Of a stretch of 64,000 nt of DNA, positions 11,484 through 22,623 are shown piece after piece (within the stretch, counting starts at the first letter, position 1; every line of letters starts with the position of its first letter). A program made the translations under genes and the position numbers. Source of the DNA: Paratinospora sagittata (Eukaryota > Streptophyta > Magnoliopsida > Ranunculales > Menispermaceae); contig CM069604.1 of assembly GCA_035771175.1 (NCBI GenBank), positions 16,741,115 through 16,805,114 on the forward strand. Direction: 5' to 3'. A model generated the notes under the pieces. It had not been told where the DNA came from and did not search any database. It worked only from the letters and a program-made list of their open reading frames with translations.

Positions 11484-14163
11484 TCCCGTCAGCCTTCTAA
11501 TAACAACCATAATCCCCAAACTTATATCAAGACATATGGAAATAATAAAATCATTATTGTAAAAACTTACACAAATGACAACCATAATTTTTTTTTTTCT
11601 AAGTCCACAATGTCAAATATACAAAATAATACTTAACCATGATTACAACCCATCTAAGTGTTAAGTATAAGTATTAGGTGTTACATAGTACAATTTATCA
11701 AAATAAATACTAAAAAGTACTAACACCTACGTCACAAAATGTTGGGAAATGCCTCGCAGCTAAGCCTTTCCCTTCCCCTTCCTATCCGAACCTGAAAGGA
11801 TAAGAGTGAGGGGTGAGCTACAACAAGCTCAGTGAATGTTCTTTACAAGGGGCAACATATATATGCATTTAAGTAAAACCATTCAAGATCATTAAAACAG
11901 TTTAAATATCATGGATATAATCAAGGTTACATACATGCTCAATATAATGCATCATGTCATATCAAAACAATGCATATCATTTATGACATGCTCATGCAAT
12001 CCTAAACACCTCCTAGTAAGAATCAATACAAGGGTCTGAGTGCGCGACACCCATCGCCCCGATTGATCTCTTACCCGTATTCTATTAGAATTTCTAGGAT
12101 TGTATGAACCATAGGGTTCGCCCACCAAGACAAATACTATGCCTAGGCGAATCCTAACATACACGACCCATAAAAATCCTTTGCCAGGTCCACAATTAGG
12201 GATCATCACTAGACTCACGAGATTCCCTAAAGAAAATCCCAGCTAAGAGACTCAACCCAATTGCAACCCTATTAGACTATGCTCAAATACATTTCATAGA
12301 ACATTTAAGTCATGCATACTATATTAGGTAAGCATTTAAAATCATTCTATACTACAATGCCACATATAGAAGACAACAAGTAAGGAAACACTTACTCTTG
12401 ATTGGCTAGACCTAGCCAATCCAATCCGATCTGATCCAATAAAGCACTAGGATGACCACAATCACCTCAAGCACTTCAAATCCCCAATTGGCCTACTTGG
12501 GTTACTCAAATCAATTCAAATCCCTACATGAAACATGGTTTATACACATTATTGAAAATCAGTCCATAGTGCTAAATATCCATGTTTAAACCCAATTTCA
12601 TAGCCAATTAAGTTCCTAAAATGATTATACCCATGAGTCAATTTCCATATTGCCCAATTCAATCATTTAATACCAATTTAAACTATACATAACCCAAATT
12701 GAATGCAATAGGTTGATCCCCCTTGATCAAAACACTATAATACATGACATTCAATTATATTAAGGGTAAATTTGACTAACTATCAAGTCAATTTCATCAA
12801 TTGACTAAGTCCAAGTCAAAATCCCCAATTTGGGCAAAATCCCCAAATTACATGGAAATCACCAAATCACATGGAATTGCCAAAGTACATGGCCTAGGCC
12901 AAAATTACACCACAATAGGGTTTCCATTAATCAAAATCAGTAAATTAGAGTGTCATACCACCACATTTACCCATGCATTTCATACAAATCACATGCAATT
13001 TGAAATAGGAAACCCTAGGTCAAAATCTTAGTTTAGGTCAAATCCATGAAACCCCACCAATTTCTTGTTAGAAATTGGGGGTTTTACCATTTATAGACTC
13101 CCAACACACTCTAGATTAACATATCTCAATTCCAAGACCTAAGTCTAACAATGGTTTTCCACGACCCTCCTTAAATTTTGGGATTTATGGGTGAAAAACA
13201 CTCATTAGGTGTTGATTGAGGTTAGGGAAGGTCATTAACATTAAAAAATAAGCATAAAATGGCCTAAACAAGTAAACCCTAGGTCAAGGACCCTTAAAAT
13301 CCGGGATTCATAGAAACCCTAGGTTGAAAATCAGTTTGTATGCATGAAGGAAAGTGATAGAAGGAAGAAAAATGAGAAAGAATGAGGAAGATTTGATTAC
13401 CTTGGGTGATTTTTGGACAAAAAACCCTAACTTCTCTCCCTTTTCTCCTTTTCCCTTCTTTTTCTCCTCTCCAAGCTCCTTAAACTCTTTTCTAAGTGAA
13501 AATGAGCAAATGAGCTAAAAAAAACGAGTTGGTTGCCTTTATAGAAAAGTTTTGGGCCCACATGAAAAAAATACACTTAAATAAAAGGAACAGTTTTTCT
13601 GCTACAATTACTTGCACTTAGATAATTAATTTCTTGCAAGTGACTCACCAATTTAACATCTTACCAGTTCAAAAGTTTTATGAGTCAGTTACCAGCATTC
13701 TGGTAAAATTTTAGCTCAATCCAACAGTGGAATTGTGAGATCCAACCGTTTGATCAAAATTTTGCAAGAAAATCCACAAATCCAAGAAACAATGTTTGGA
13801 GTCTTATACGTCACAGTAGACAGCTTCGATCATGATCTTCATCGTCATAATGAAGATCTATCATAGGAGAATAATCTTACAGAATTTCAGCCCAATCGGA
13901 ACACGGATCTAAGAGATCAAGTAATTGATGTAATCGGTGACAAAAAATTCTTACTCCATGAAGCGAGCTCCACTAATCGAAAACATTGTTTTTGACGCCG
14001 ATTGGGTCTCCGATCATTTCGAGACTTTACGCACACATTAAACAACTTAAAAGCATGCAAAGACACTCGAACCAACATGCGTCAAGCATCAAATACGCAT
14101 ACGCATACGTATACGGGTACTCTACGGGTCAAAATAACGTCATCCTAAGGTACGAGCATTACA
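11484..14163 (-). mobile_element. Ty3/gypsy 3' LTR, reverse
   Basis: On the reverse strand the pol remnant at 14218-15066 is followed by a polypurine tract (CTTAAGTTGGGGAGA, about 14165-14182) and an LTR start TGTAATGC at 14163. The sense phrase CACTGAGCTTGTTGTAGCTCACC (about 11805-11830) marks the LTR interior near its 3' end. The left border is uncertain and placed where the neighbouring LTR ends. The interior is AT-rich, without genes. Confidence 0.6.
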
Positions 14164-14217
14164 ATTCTCCCCAACTTAAGGGATTTTGTTCACAAAATAA
14201 AAGCAAGAGAACTAACG

Positions 14218-15066
14218 TCAGTCGGTAAAAAGATCAGGGAACTGCTCTCTGACATGGTCCTCACACTCCTAGATTTGCTCTTTATTATCGTGGAATTTCC
14301 ATTTGACTCGCACAAACGGGATCTCGTTATTCCTCAGTTTCTGAACCAGACAAGCCACAATCTGAATAGGCAACTTCGCATAAGTCGTATCCTCCCCAAC
14401 TTGTAGATGACTCACATCAAGCACATGAGCTGGATCGGGATAAGACTCCTTCGATGGATCCTTATTGAACTTCCTCAGCACCGATATATGGAACACATCA
14501 TGAACACCCTCGAGCTGAGAAGGTAGAGCCAACCTGTACGCTACCTGTCCAATCCTCTCAACAATCTGGAATGGCCTAATGAACCTAGGGGCAAGTTTCC
14601 CTCTGACGCCGAACCTCCTCTCACCCTTCCAGGGCGAGACCTTAAGCAAAACTAGGTCTCCCATGGCAAGCTCTAACGGCCTATGTCGGTTATTGTAATA
14701 ACTCTTTTGCCTGTCCTGAGCCGTTCAGCCTCTGTCGAATCAGCTTGACTTTCTCAGTTTGCTCAACAACTGCATCAGGGCTCCATAACTGCGTATCTCC
14801 CACCTCGTACCAACAAGCTGGTGATCTACAGGGTCTTTCATACAAAGCCTCATACGATGCCATACCGATGCTCGCCTGATAAATGTTGTTGTAAGCAAAC
14901 TCACACAAGGAAAAATGCTCACCCCAACCACCACCGAACTCTAAAATGCAAGACCTGAGCATATCCTCCAGCATTTGAATCACTCTCTTGGTCTGACCGT
15001 CCGTCTGAGGGTGAAACGTTGTACTGAGTCGGAGACGAGTTCCAAATCAGGTCTGCAAAGCCTGCC
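14218..15066 (-). pseudogene. gypsy pol remnant: integrase core end, C-terminal domain and chromodomain
   Basis: Reverse-strand translation gives, in order, LRLSTTFHPQTDGQ (about 15000-15050), the integrase segment CEFAYNN with PCRSPACW (14690-14983), the GPY/F-like region GDLVLLKVSPWKG and KLAPRFIRPFQIVERIG, HVFH-type VFHISVLRK, and a chromodomain-like end LRNNEIPFVRVKWK then CEDHVREQFPDLF. A Trp codon in the chromodomain reads TAG near 14270, and a frameshift separates 14690 from 14664. The terminus is a TGA at 14218-14220. The part upstream of 15066 is cut off. This end structure fits the Tekay/Del branch of chromoviruses. Confidence 0.85.
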
Positions 15067-15067
15067 A

Positions 15068-16560
15068 AAAAAAATGATTAAGTCCATATGTCATTTCTTT
15101 ATTCATGTAAAAAATAAAAGGAAAACAATTTTGTCATCCATAATGTGCCCTAAACAACCATAAAATATGCAATTTAGCAATAACAACAATCACAAAATTA
15201 TTCACAAACATACAAATTCCCCTACAAATTTATGATATGTAATGTGATAGGTTTTAAGGAAAAATGAAAAATGAAATACAAATAGGTCTTCTAACCTAAT
15301 CAAGGATTTTAATTAGGTTAGAAAACCTAATACCTTGTACTATGACTTTTTATATACATCCCTTGTAAACATGTCCAAATCCATCATCACCTAGCTTATT
15401 GGCATTAGAGAATTTCAATTAATAATTTCACCAAAGGCTAAGTCATGATATTGTCTACAGGATATTAGTTATTCTAAGAGAAAGCAAAAGAAAGTATAAA
15501 GAAAGATCACCTAGATATTAGCTTCAAATTCTAAAACCTAAAATGTCATCTCATATGAAACAAACGAGTTTCTACCCAAGTGTTAAAAACATAATTGCTC
15601 ATTATTTTTTGACTCCATACAATACAACTTGTGCCAAACATACCAACCACATCCATATTCTAAATACAAAAATAAAGTTAGGTGGACCAGTTGAAAGGCT
15701 TGCACCTTCAAACTTTTACTCCCAAGTTTGAGGAAAATCAACCTGCATTCCTAACAACTAAATCCAACCTAAATTGCAATCTATACGAACATCAAAATCA
15801 ACAAAGTAAACCAAACCCAAATCACCCTAATCACCAAATCAACCAATCTTAAGCATAAGAAGTATGAACTGAATTACTTTCCAGAAATTCAAAATGGGAA
15901 GACCTGTGGAAACCTAAAAATATAGTCAAAAACAACAAGAAGAAAAACAACAAGAAGAAAGATTGTAATAAGGATCTCTAAAAGCAATAGAACCCTAGAA
16001 AGATTAGTTACTTTCAACTAGGAAAGGGTTTGAATAGAATCGAACCAGAGATGTTGAACTTCAGAGAGAAATGGGAAGACGTTGGAGATAGTCGCCAGAA
16101 AGAGTCGACGGAGTGAATCACCGATGACGTTGAAGAGGGTTTCGATTTTTTTCTACTGTCACAGCAAAGAGTTTTTTTTTTTTTTTTTACCATTCACAAG
16201 GTTGGGGTTTTGAAATCGCACAAGGGGTTCTAACCTTGCACAATTTCATCGTTGGGGCTTTTTTTTTCATTAAGCAGATGGCACCTCTTTAAGAGTGAAG
16301 AAGCACCATCTACTTGTTTTTCTTAAAGGTAGATGGTGCCTTTTCACATATTTGTTTTTTAAAACATTTGGCATCTCTTGAAGAGGTGCCACCTCCTTCT
16401 CTTTTTCGTTTTCTTTTTTACTGAAGGAAAAATAGGGGGGGAGTTTTTATTTTTTACTCATGCCGCCCATTCAGTGTAATATTTTTTTTAACCCATGCCA
16501 CCTCTTCAATAGGCGGCATGGGCTTGAGATTTAAAAAAGAAAAAGACGTTAAACTGGGTA
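15068..16560 (-). mobile_element. Probable second MULE or Pack-MULE fragment
   Basis: The right edge (about 16535-16560) shares GGGTAGGTTT and an A/G-rich approach with the ends of the first MULE. Just inside are paired motifs GGTGGCACCTCTTCAAGAG and AGATGGTGC (16270-16520), the same architecture as the GCGCCTTTTGAAAA motifs of the first element. Further in, on the reverse strand, 16170-15950 looks like a plant gene leader or first exon. The rest (15068-15900) is AT-rich without a gene. No matching second end was found. Confidence 0.4.
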
Positions 16561-17553
16561 GGTTTTGGATATATTATGTTTGGATGCCTTTTTGTTGATA
16601 TAAAAAAATAATCATGCCTATAAATGGAAAAAATCCTTAAAATGACTTATCACGTATTTTGAACTTCATATTCTTTTAAAGCATTCATTCTTGAACTTAT
16701 TTGATTCAAAGTTTTCAAGAAAACATGTTGTGGACTTTGAATTTTTTAAGAAATACATGTTTTCATGTTCTCTGCATACAAAAACGCACTCCCTATGGGA
16801 GAAACACGTTCTTGGGGCCCGAAAGTGAGTATTTCACTTTGGCAAGAATAAATATTTTTCCTGTTAGAAAAACGCGTTTCCCATTTTCTGTTCGAAATGA
16901 GTGATTTTAACTCAAAGGTATAGAAACACGTTTCCTATCCTTGGAACATGTTTATATTATTTCTGGCAGAATGACAAAAAAAATGCATAGAAACGCTTTT
17001 CCATGTTTAGCAATGTGTTTCTTACTTTTTTTTTCCAGAATTGCTATTATCTAACAATTTCATTGGAATGCGTTTCCTTATTTTGAATGGCAATTTCGTG
17101 ATTTTGAAACTTGAGCTATTGTGTTGCTCTCCTCATTTTCAAGAGAAAATCAAATTTCTTCAAAATTTAGTTTTGATTTGTTTGAGAGAAAAGGATTTTA
17201 GAAATCATTCTTCCCATTTTGAGAAATTCTCAAAGCTTTCAATCTTTCTTTCTCGAGAGAAATCATACTTAGAGATTTCTGGGAGTTTTGAAACAAGTCT
17301 TTGATTTTGAGCATCATTTTCATCATTTTGAAAATCAGTGATTGAAAAAGCTTTCCATATTTCAACTTGCACTTCATCTTATCATTATTGGCTGAACTTA
17401 ACCTAGGGAGGTATTCATTCGCAGTTGTAAGTTTCTTTTGATAGTTTTTTGGTAAGAACACTCTCCTTTACTTGTAAACCATATTGTATTGATCGATGGA
17501 CTAGTTAGTCAATCGGGAAAGTTTTCCTAACCGAAAATGATGTTTGTAACGGT

Positions 17554-17580
17554 TTGATCCACACCCGTAAGTTGGATCAA
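17554..17580 (+). repeat. Mini-hairpin in copia LTR (stem TTGATCC/GGATCAA)
   Basis: A perfect 7-bp stem (17554-17560 with 17574-17580) encloses a 13-base loop containing ACCCGTAAG, the reverse-complement form of the CTTACGGGT loop seen in the other LTR arrays of the window. Confidence 0.85.
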
Positions 17581-17939
17581 GGTTAGTGGAGTTTGGGAAA
17601 TATTGACCGGGGAGGTCAAGTAGTGAAGGTAGGCTTTTGGGAAGCCGAACCACTATAAATCGTTGTGTCTATCTTTCATTTCTTGCACTTGTTGGTCCAC
17701 CCAAGAAGGGGGTGAATTGGGTGCAATGGTCAATTTTAAAAAGGTCTTCCAATAACTTAAGTGATTTACATAAGTTAATTGGAACATGATGCAAATTAGA
17801 ACACAAACTAAAATACAAACGTTTGACACACAGATTTATAGTGGTTCGGCCAAGCCTACGTCCACTACCTAATCTCCCGATTAGGATTTACTCAATCCAC
17901 TAACTAATTCTCTTACGGGTGAGAACCAAACCATTACTA

Positions 17940-18340
17940 TTGCCCTTTTACAGGTTAAAGGCAAACTTATCCTTTCAGGGGCTAAGGATGAACCATTTTT
18001 CTTTTTCCGAAATTTGGAAAAACCCATGTTCCTTTTACTGGCTAAGGAAGAACCAAATTTCCTTTTTCTGGGATGAGGAGAAACCCATGTTCCTTTTACT
18101 AGCTACGGAAAAACCATGATCCTTTTGCCGAATAAGGAACAACCGTTTCTCTTTTATCGGTTAAGAGATAACCTATCCTCTTACAGGTTGAGGATGCACC
18201 TATCCTTTTACGGGATGATGACGAATCGATTTCTCTTTTAAAGGCTGAGAGATAACCTATCCTTTTTAAGGTTAAGGAAACACCTACCCTTTTACTGGAT
18301 GAGGATGAACCATTTTCTCTTTTAAAGGCTAAGAGATAAC
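17940..18340 (+). repeat. Array of mini-hairpins with variable stems
   Basis: Successive units of about 30 bases carry a stem, a loop like TTTACAGGT or TTACGGGAT, the complementary stem, then ACC. Perfect stems include ATCCTT/AAGGAT (17969-17989), TTCCTT/AAGGAA (18029-18049), TCTCTT/AAGAGA (18148-18168) and ATCCTC/GAGGAT (18175-18195). The homologous array in the second copy spans about 26800-27140. Confidence 0.85.
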
Positions 18341-18341
18341 C

Positions 18342-18914
18342 TGTCACACCCTGGGTTGCACAGCGTGCCCCCTACCCAGGTGTGGGCGCACCCCCTCGGG
18401 GCGAACGCCAGCCATTATGGATCCATAATATTGTCCCATCCCAGTACAGCCACCGCCACACAAGGACGTCTCTTGTACACGGGATCATTTGTCCCCACTA
18501 TTCACTGATGAATAGTATAGGGCCTTCCTAGGAATCGAACTCGAGACCTCCCTTAAGGAGTCTGATTTCGCATTCCTAGTAGCCACTGGGTAAGAGGTGC
18601 GCCCACACCTGGGTAGGGGGCATGCTGTGCAACCCAGGGTGTGACAAAAAGGCCTTATGTAATGGTTCAGTGGTTACTAGGAATGCGAAATCAGACTCCT
18701 TAAGGGAGGTCTCGAGTTCGATTCCTAGGGAGGCCCTGAACTATTCATCAGTGAGTAGTAGGGACAAATGATCCCGTATACAAGAGACGTCCTTGTGTGG
18801 CGGTGGTTGTACCGGGATTGGACAATATTATGGATCCATAATGGCTGGGGTTCACCCCGAGGGGGTGCACCCACACCTAGGTAGGGGGCACGCTGTGCAA
18901 CCCAGGGTGTGACA
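18342..18914. mobile_element. 573-bp foldback element with tRNA-like Pol III boxes, TSD TAACC
   Basis: Ends TGTCACACCC and GGGTGTGACA, flanked by a perfect 5-bp duplication TAACC (18337-18341 and 18915-18919). The left arm (18342-about 18602) and right arm (about 18660-18914) are near-perfect inverted copies, and a further inverted copy of the 50-base terminus lies at 18597-18646. The right arm reads as a tRNA-derived SINE-like unit: an A-box-like TGGTTCAGTGGTTA near 18663 and a B-box-like GAGTTCGATTCC near 18713. A transcript would fold into a hairpin with arms of about 255 bases. I cannot name the family. Confidence 0.75.
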
Positions 18915-19919
18915 TAACCTACCTGATTTCAATCCTGAAATCATCAAGTGAACTACCTTCACTTGTCCTAGTTGTTTCAATCCAGAAACACACCAACATT
19001 ACAACACTAAGATGTTGGGTGGTTCTAACGCAGTAAAACATTTTACATTAAGCACAGTACATAGCATTACAAAGACATGAAATGTGAAGTAGGTAATGCT
19101 AAGTTGAAATACACTTACAGTCTTTTACCTTTCAATGTTCGGTATTGCTCAAGTGCAGTTTCGAAAAGTATAAATGATGTGATATGAAAATCAGTGCTTC
19201 TTCGAAAATAATATGATACCAATAAAAATTGACTTAGAAAATGAAGGACTGATGTAAATCATAAACACAGAAGGTTCTCAAAATAGATATAAAATATAAG
19301 TATGAAAACTTCTGGTTCAGTGTTCTGTAGTTAATATAACTGCTGATATAGTTCAATACAATACTTAAGATATGAAATCAAGTACAATTGTATTTCTCAT
19401 GAACTATATCTCAAATTCTAACTTCAGCAAGAATGATACCAAGTGTGAATCAATGCTGAGAATTTGAGTAGATACCAGATCAAATATATTTTCAAAGAAA
19501 GAATGAAAATAAGCTCAGTATGAAAATCATTTGAGTACATACGGTATCAGTGAAAAATACTTTGAAAGATTAAAAAATGACATTCATTTTGACACAGACT
19601 AATTTTCAAAAAGTATTGGCACAACACAAAGTGATTGGCAAGTTGTTTGGTCCTAAGTGTTGGTATTTATAGACTTAGTGGGACATAGCAGTTAGACATT
19701 TGAAGTTCAAATAATGTGAACGTTTTCACACAGCGGCTAGAATGTTATATCAAAATAGCAACTACGATTTTCACTAACATTCTGGTTCTTTTCAGATTTC
19801 ATGAAAGAGGAAAGCTTTAGAAGAACTTCTTTCATGTATCAGAAAGGTCTCTGATAAGTCTGAAAAGGACTCTGTGCAAGTGTCTGTTCTGAAAAAGTAA
19901 ACTGACATATTGTACTCAT

Positions 19920-20580
19920 TCTAACAGTGACGGTAGTTGAATTAGCGTCCTGATTCGGTAATCAGTGTCCTAATGCATAATATCAACTTTGTCGTTTTGT
20001 TCCTTGAAGGCGCTTACTACGTATAAGTGTCTTACTGAACCTTAAGCGAGGGCGCTACTAACTCGTAAGCATCCTGACTTACTTATGACTTTAGACGACT
20101 TAAACCATGAGGGTGCTAATGCACAGTTAGCGTCCTGCTATGTTTTAAAAACTATTAAGCTCATGAGGGAGCTATTACTATGTAAGCGTCCTACAAGTTA
20201 AGACATTTAAAAACACACATGTTGAAGGACAATCAGCATCCTGAAAGTTACTAAGTTGATTCCCAAATGTGAGGGCGCTTCTAACTAGAAAACGTCCTGA
20301 TAGTTTTAATCAAATTACAACTATCAGCGTCCTCAAAGATACATTCTTTGAAGAACTTAAGAAATCTTTCAGTGAGCTGATGCTGGATCAACTTCCTGAC
20401 AACTTCAGAGGTTGACTAATATATAAGACCGCTACTATACAAGTAAGTGTCTTGAATAGTAAGTTCATTTCAACCTTGAGCGTTATCAGCAACCTAATGA
20501 CCTATCAACATCCTGACTTAACAAGTTTAGGAGAGTGCTGCTATTTCATTAGTGTTCTGAAAGACTCTTTGAAAACAGTT
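19920..20580 (+). repeat. GGGCGCT...AGCGTCC hairpin array in solo LTR S2 copy 1
   Basis: About a dozen inverted pairs of the type AGGGCGCTA and TAGCGTCCT, separated by a few bases, alternate with linker sequence such as GACTTACTTA. Several are decayed (GGTGCTAA, AGTGTCTTG). Confidence 0.75.
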
Positions 20581-21268
20581 TTGACTTGCGATAAAATATT
20601 CGATAAATGCGAATAAAAACTTGGTATATTTCAAATTAAATATATAGTATTAAATTTCTTGACATATAGTTAAGACGTCAAAACATGCAGATTCAGAAAA
20701 CATATGAAAATGATATATGCATGGTTTTGGAAAACATTTTGAGCAATAACGATTAGAGAAATATATACCTTAAATACTTTGTGTGTTTCTCTTTTCTCAT
20801 AATCGTTAAATCCAACTCTGCATTATGAGATCTTCAATAAGAGTAATTCGGAGTTGAATGCCTTGAACGTTGATTGAGAGATGTAGTCTTGAAGCTTGAT
20901 CGAAACGTCCAAGAGAAGTGAGCTTGAAATCATGATGTGATCGTTGAGGTCCGTTAGTTGAAATGAGCTTGATCGTTGGATGTAAGCTTTGAGTTCCTTG
21001 ATCGAGTCGTTCCTTGGCTTTTTGCTTTTCCTTTGGTGCAGAGATAAGTTCTTGAAAAACGTTCGTTAGCACCAAAATATACTTTGTTTGTGATCATCAA
21101 AATATACTTTATCAAGTATACTTTAGGGATGTGCTAAGGATGAACCATATAGGTTAACAACACTTTACTTTGCTTTACTACTTTGCCATTATTGTCGTTT
21201 AAGGTTTAAAAGAAAATTTTCTAAGTCCAATTCACACTCCCTCTTGGACTATAATCTGGTCCAACAAG

Positions 21269-21280
21269 TGGTATCAGAGC
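21269..21280 (+). other. Primer binding site of copia element E1
   Basis: TGGTATCAGAGC, the standard plant copia match to the initiator Met tRNA 3' end, two bases after the LTR end at 21266. Confidence 0.95.
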
Positions 21281-21320
21281 GTATTTTCGTCTCAAAGTTA
21301 TCTAACAATTTCTTTGAGAA

Positions 21321-21573
21321 ATGGCGGGAAATGATGGTACTGGGGTGTATTCAAGGAAGGTCAATCTACCCACCAACCACCATTGTTCGAAGGAGACAAC
21401 TGTGTCCATTGAAAGACTTGCATGAGTTACTACATAAGAGTGCAAGATGTAAAAATGTGGGAGATAGTGGTTAATGGATACGAACGCCCTACCAAGATAG
21501 AGAACAGTGTTGTCATGCCTAAGGAAAGGCGTGAATGGTTCAACAAATGCTTCAAACTTCAAATTCTTTCAAA
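21321..21573 (+). pseudogene. copia gag, N-terminal fragment (E1)
   Basis: Starts at ATG 21321 (MAGNDGTG), 41 bases after the primer site, and in frame shows KMWEIVVNGYERPTKIENS, the start of a plant copia gag (UBN2-type). A stop in the middle and a break after about 80 codons, where LTR-like sequence begins, show a truncated gag. Confidence 0.75.
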
Positions 21574-21931
21574 TTGATCAATCTTAATTGTATTAGAATC
21601 TAAGTTTTCAAGAAAACATGTTTTGGACTTAGAAATTTTAAAGAAAAACAAGTTTACATGTTCTATGCACTTAGAAACGCGCTCTCATAGGGAGAAACGT
21701 ATTCTTGTTGCTCGAAAGTGATTTTTCACTTTGGCAAGCAGGAACGCGTTTCCTTGAGGAGAAACGTGTTTTTGCATTTCGGTCTAGAATGAGTATTTTT
21801 TCATCCAAGGGGTAAAACTGTGTTTCCATTGCCAGAAACATGTTTCCTTTTTTTTCTAGCAGAATGAACATTTTTGCACAGAATCGCATCTCCGTGTGCA
21901 GGAGCATTTTTGCAATATGACAGAACCTTAG
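21574..21931 (+). mobile_element. copia LTR fragment, same family as 16.7-17.0 kb
   Basis: Closely matches 16690-17030 (GTTTTCAAGAAAACATGTT..GGACTT, then the GAAACGCGTTTC-type motifs). It lies directly after the gag scrap, so internal sequence is missing, and is cut at 21932 by another LTR. Confidence 0.7.
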
Positions 21932-22190
21932 TATTGGCCCAAATTATAGTCCAAGAGGGATGGCGAATTGGACTTTACAAATTTTTAATTTTTTACTTTA
22001 CTCAATTAAATTTAAGAACAATTTAAATAAAAAAGTGTAGGAATGTAAAAAGATGAACACAATGACTTATAGTAGTTCGGCTTATCGAAGTCTACATCCA
22101 CTACTTGATCTTCACAATCAAGATTTTTCCTAATCCACTAAACCAATCAAAACCGCTACAAACACTGTCTCAAGGTTAGGGAAACTCCCT
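21932..22190 (-). mobile_element. 3' terminal fragment of a reverse copia LTR
   Basis: Begins TATTGGCCC, then CCAAGAGGGATGGCGAATTGGAC, the reverse complement of a copia LTR 3' end with TG changed to TA. It includes the usual AGTAGTTCGGCTTATCGAAG...CTACATCCACTAC phrase and is cut at 22191 by a second LTR. Confidence 0.7.
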
Positions 22191-22436
22191 TGTTGGCCCG
22201 GTATTATGGTCCAATGCGCCCGGGGGGGTTGGGGGTTGAGGGTTGAATTGGACTTGGCAGATTTTTGCGTTACCTTTCGGTTAATATAATTAAATAGATA
22301 AAGTGCGCAGTAGGTAACAATCAAAATAAACAAATGCAGGAAATATAATTGGACACAGAGATTTAGAGTGGTTCGGTTCTTCTAGAACCTACGTTCACTA
22401 CCCAACCATGATTAGGATTTCCTGATACATTATTGG

Positions 22437-22623
22437 CTAGTCAACTTACGGGTGTGACTAGAAGTCGTTTACAAAAGCCAACAGAAAGGCTTGGCTTAAA
22501 GCCTTAGCTTGGCTTAAAGCCTTACACTAACCAACATAAGGGCTTGGTTAGAAAGCCACACACTAACCCACACAAGGGCTTGGTTAGAAAGGCGCACTCT
22601 AGCCTACACAAGGGCTTGGCTAG
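22437..22623 (+). repeat. Covarying mini-hairpin array, S4 copy 1
   Basis: Perfect stems around loops containing AC.TACGGG or ACA.AAGGGCT: CTAGTCA/TGACTAG (22437-22461), CTAACCA/TGGTTAG (22527-22551), CTAACC/GGTTAG (22563-22587) and CTAGCC/GGCTAG (22599-22623). The third and fourth differ by a matched A-T to G-C swap. Confidence 0.9.

Larger units (their letters stand above)
17690..21159 (-). mobile_element. Solo copia LTR, family S2 copy 1, with nested foldback
   Basis: Begins TGTTGGTCCACCCAAGAAGG and ends GGTTAACA. The same sequence occurs at 26548-29439. Flanking pentamers are GCACT (17685-17689) and ACACT (21160-21164), a target duplication with one change. Subtracting the 573-bp foldback and its 5-bp duplication from the 3,470-bp span leaves 2,892 bp, exactly the length of the second copy. 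The LTR is read on the reverse strand. It holds a mini-hairpin array (17940-18340) and a GGGCGCT/AGCGTCC array (19920-20580). No gene; open frames inside are noise. Confidence 0.85.
16593..21266 (+). mobile_element. Forward Ty1/copia 5' LTR (interrupted), element E1
   Basis: The LTR end is clear: TGGTCCAACA at 21257-21266, after CAATTCACACTCCCTCTTGGAC, directly followed by a tRNA-Met primer site. The start near 16593 (TGTTGATATAAA) is less certain. The first part (16690-17030) holds copies of a GAAACGCGTTTC palindrome. A 2.9-kb solo LTR is inserted at 17690-21159. The hairpin at 17554-17580 belongs to this LTR. Confidence 0.65.

Noticed and set aside
8560..14163. Two adjacent gypsy LTR blocks as the LTR pair of one element
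   Set aside because: They are in opposite orientation and their ends differ (TGTCACGACCC versus TGTAATGC), with no internal region between.
18660..18740. Possible tRNA gene
   Set aside because: Only A- and B-box-like motifs; no cloverleaf or anticodon arm; part of a repeated foldback element.
19920..20580. Possible CRISPR-like array
   Set aside because: Units are inverted pairs with variable spacing and sequence inside plant LTRs; no direct-repeat/spacer regularity, no cas genes, eukaryotic context.
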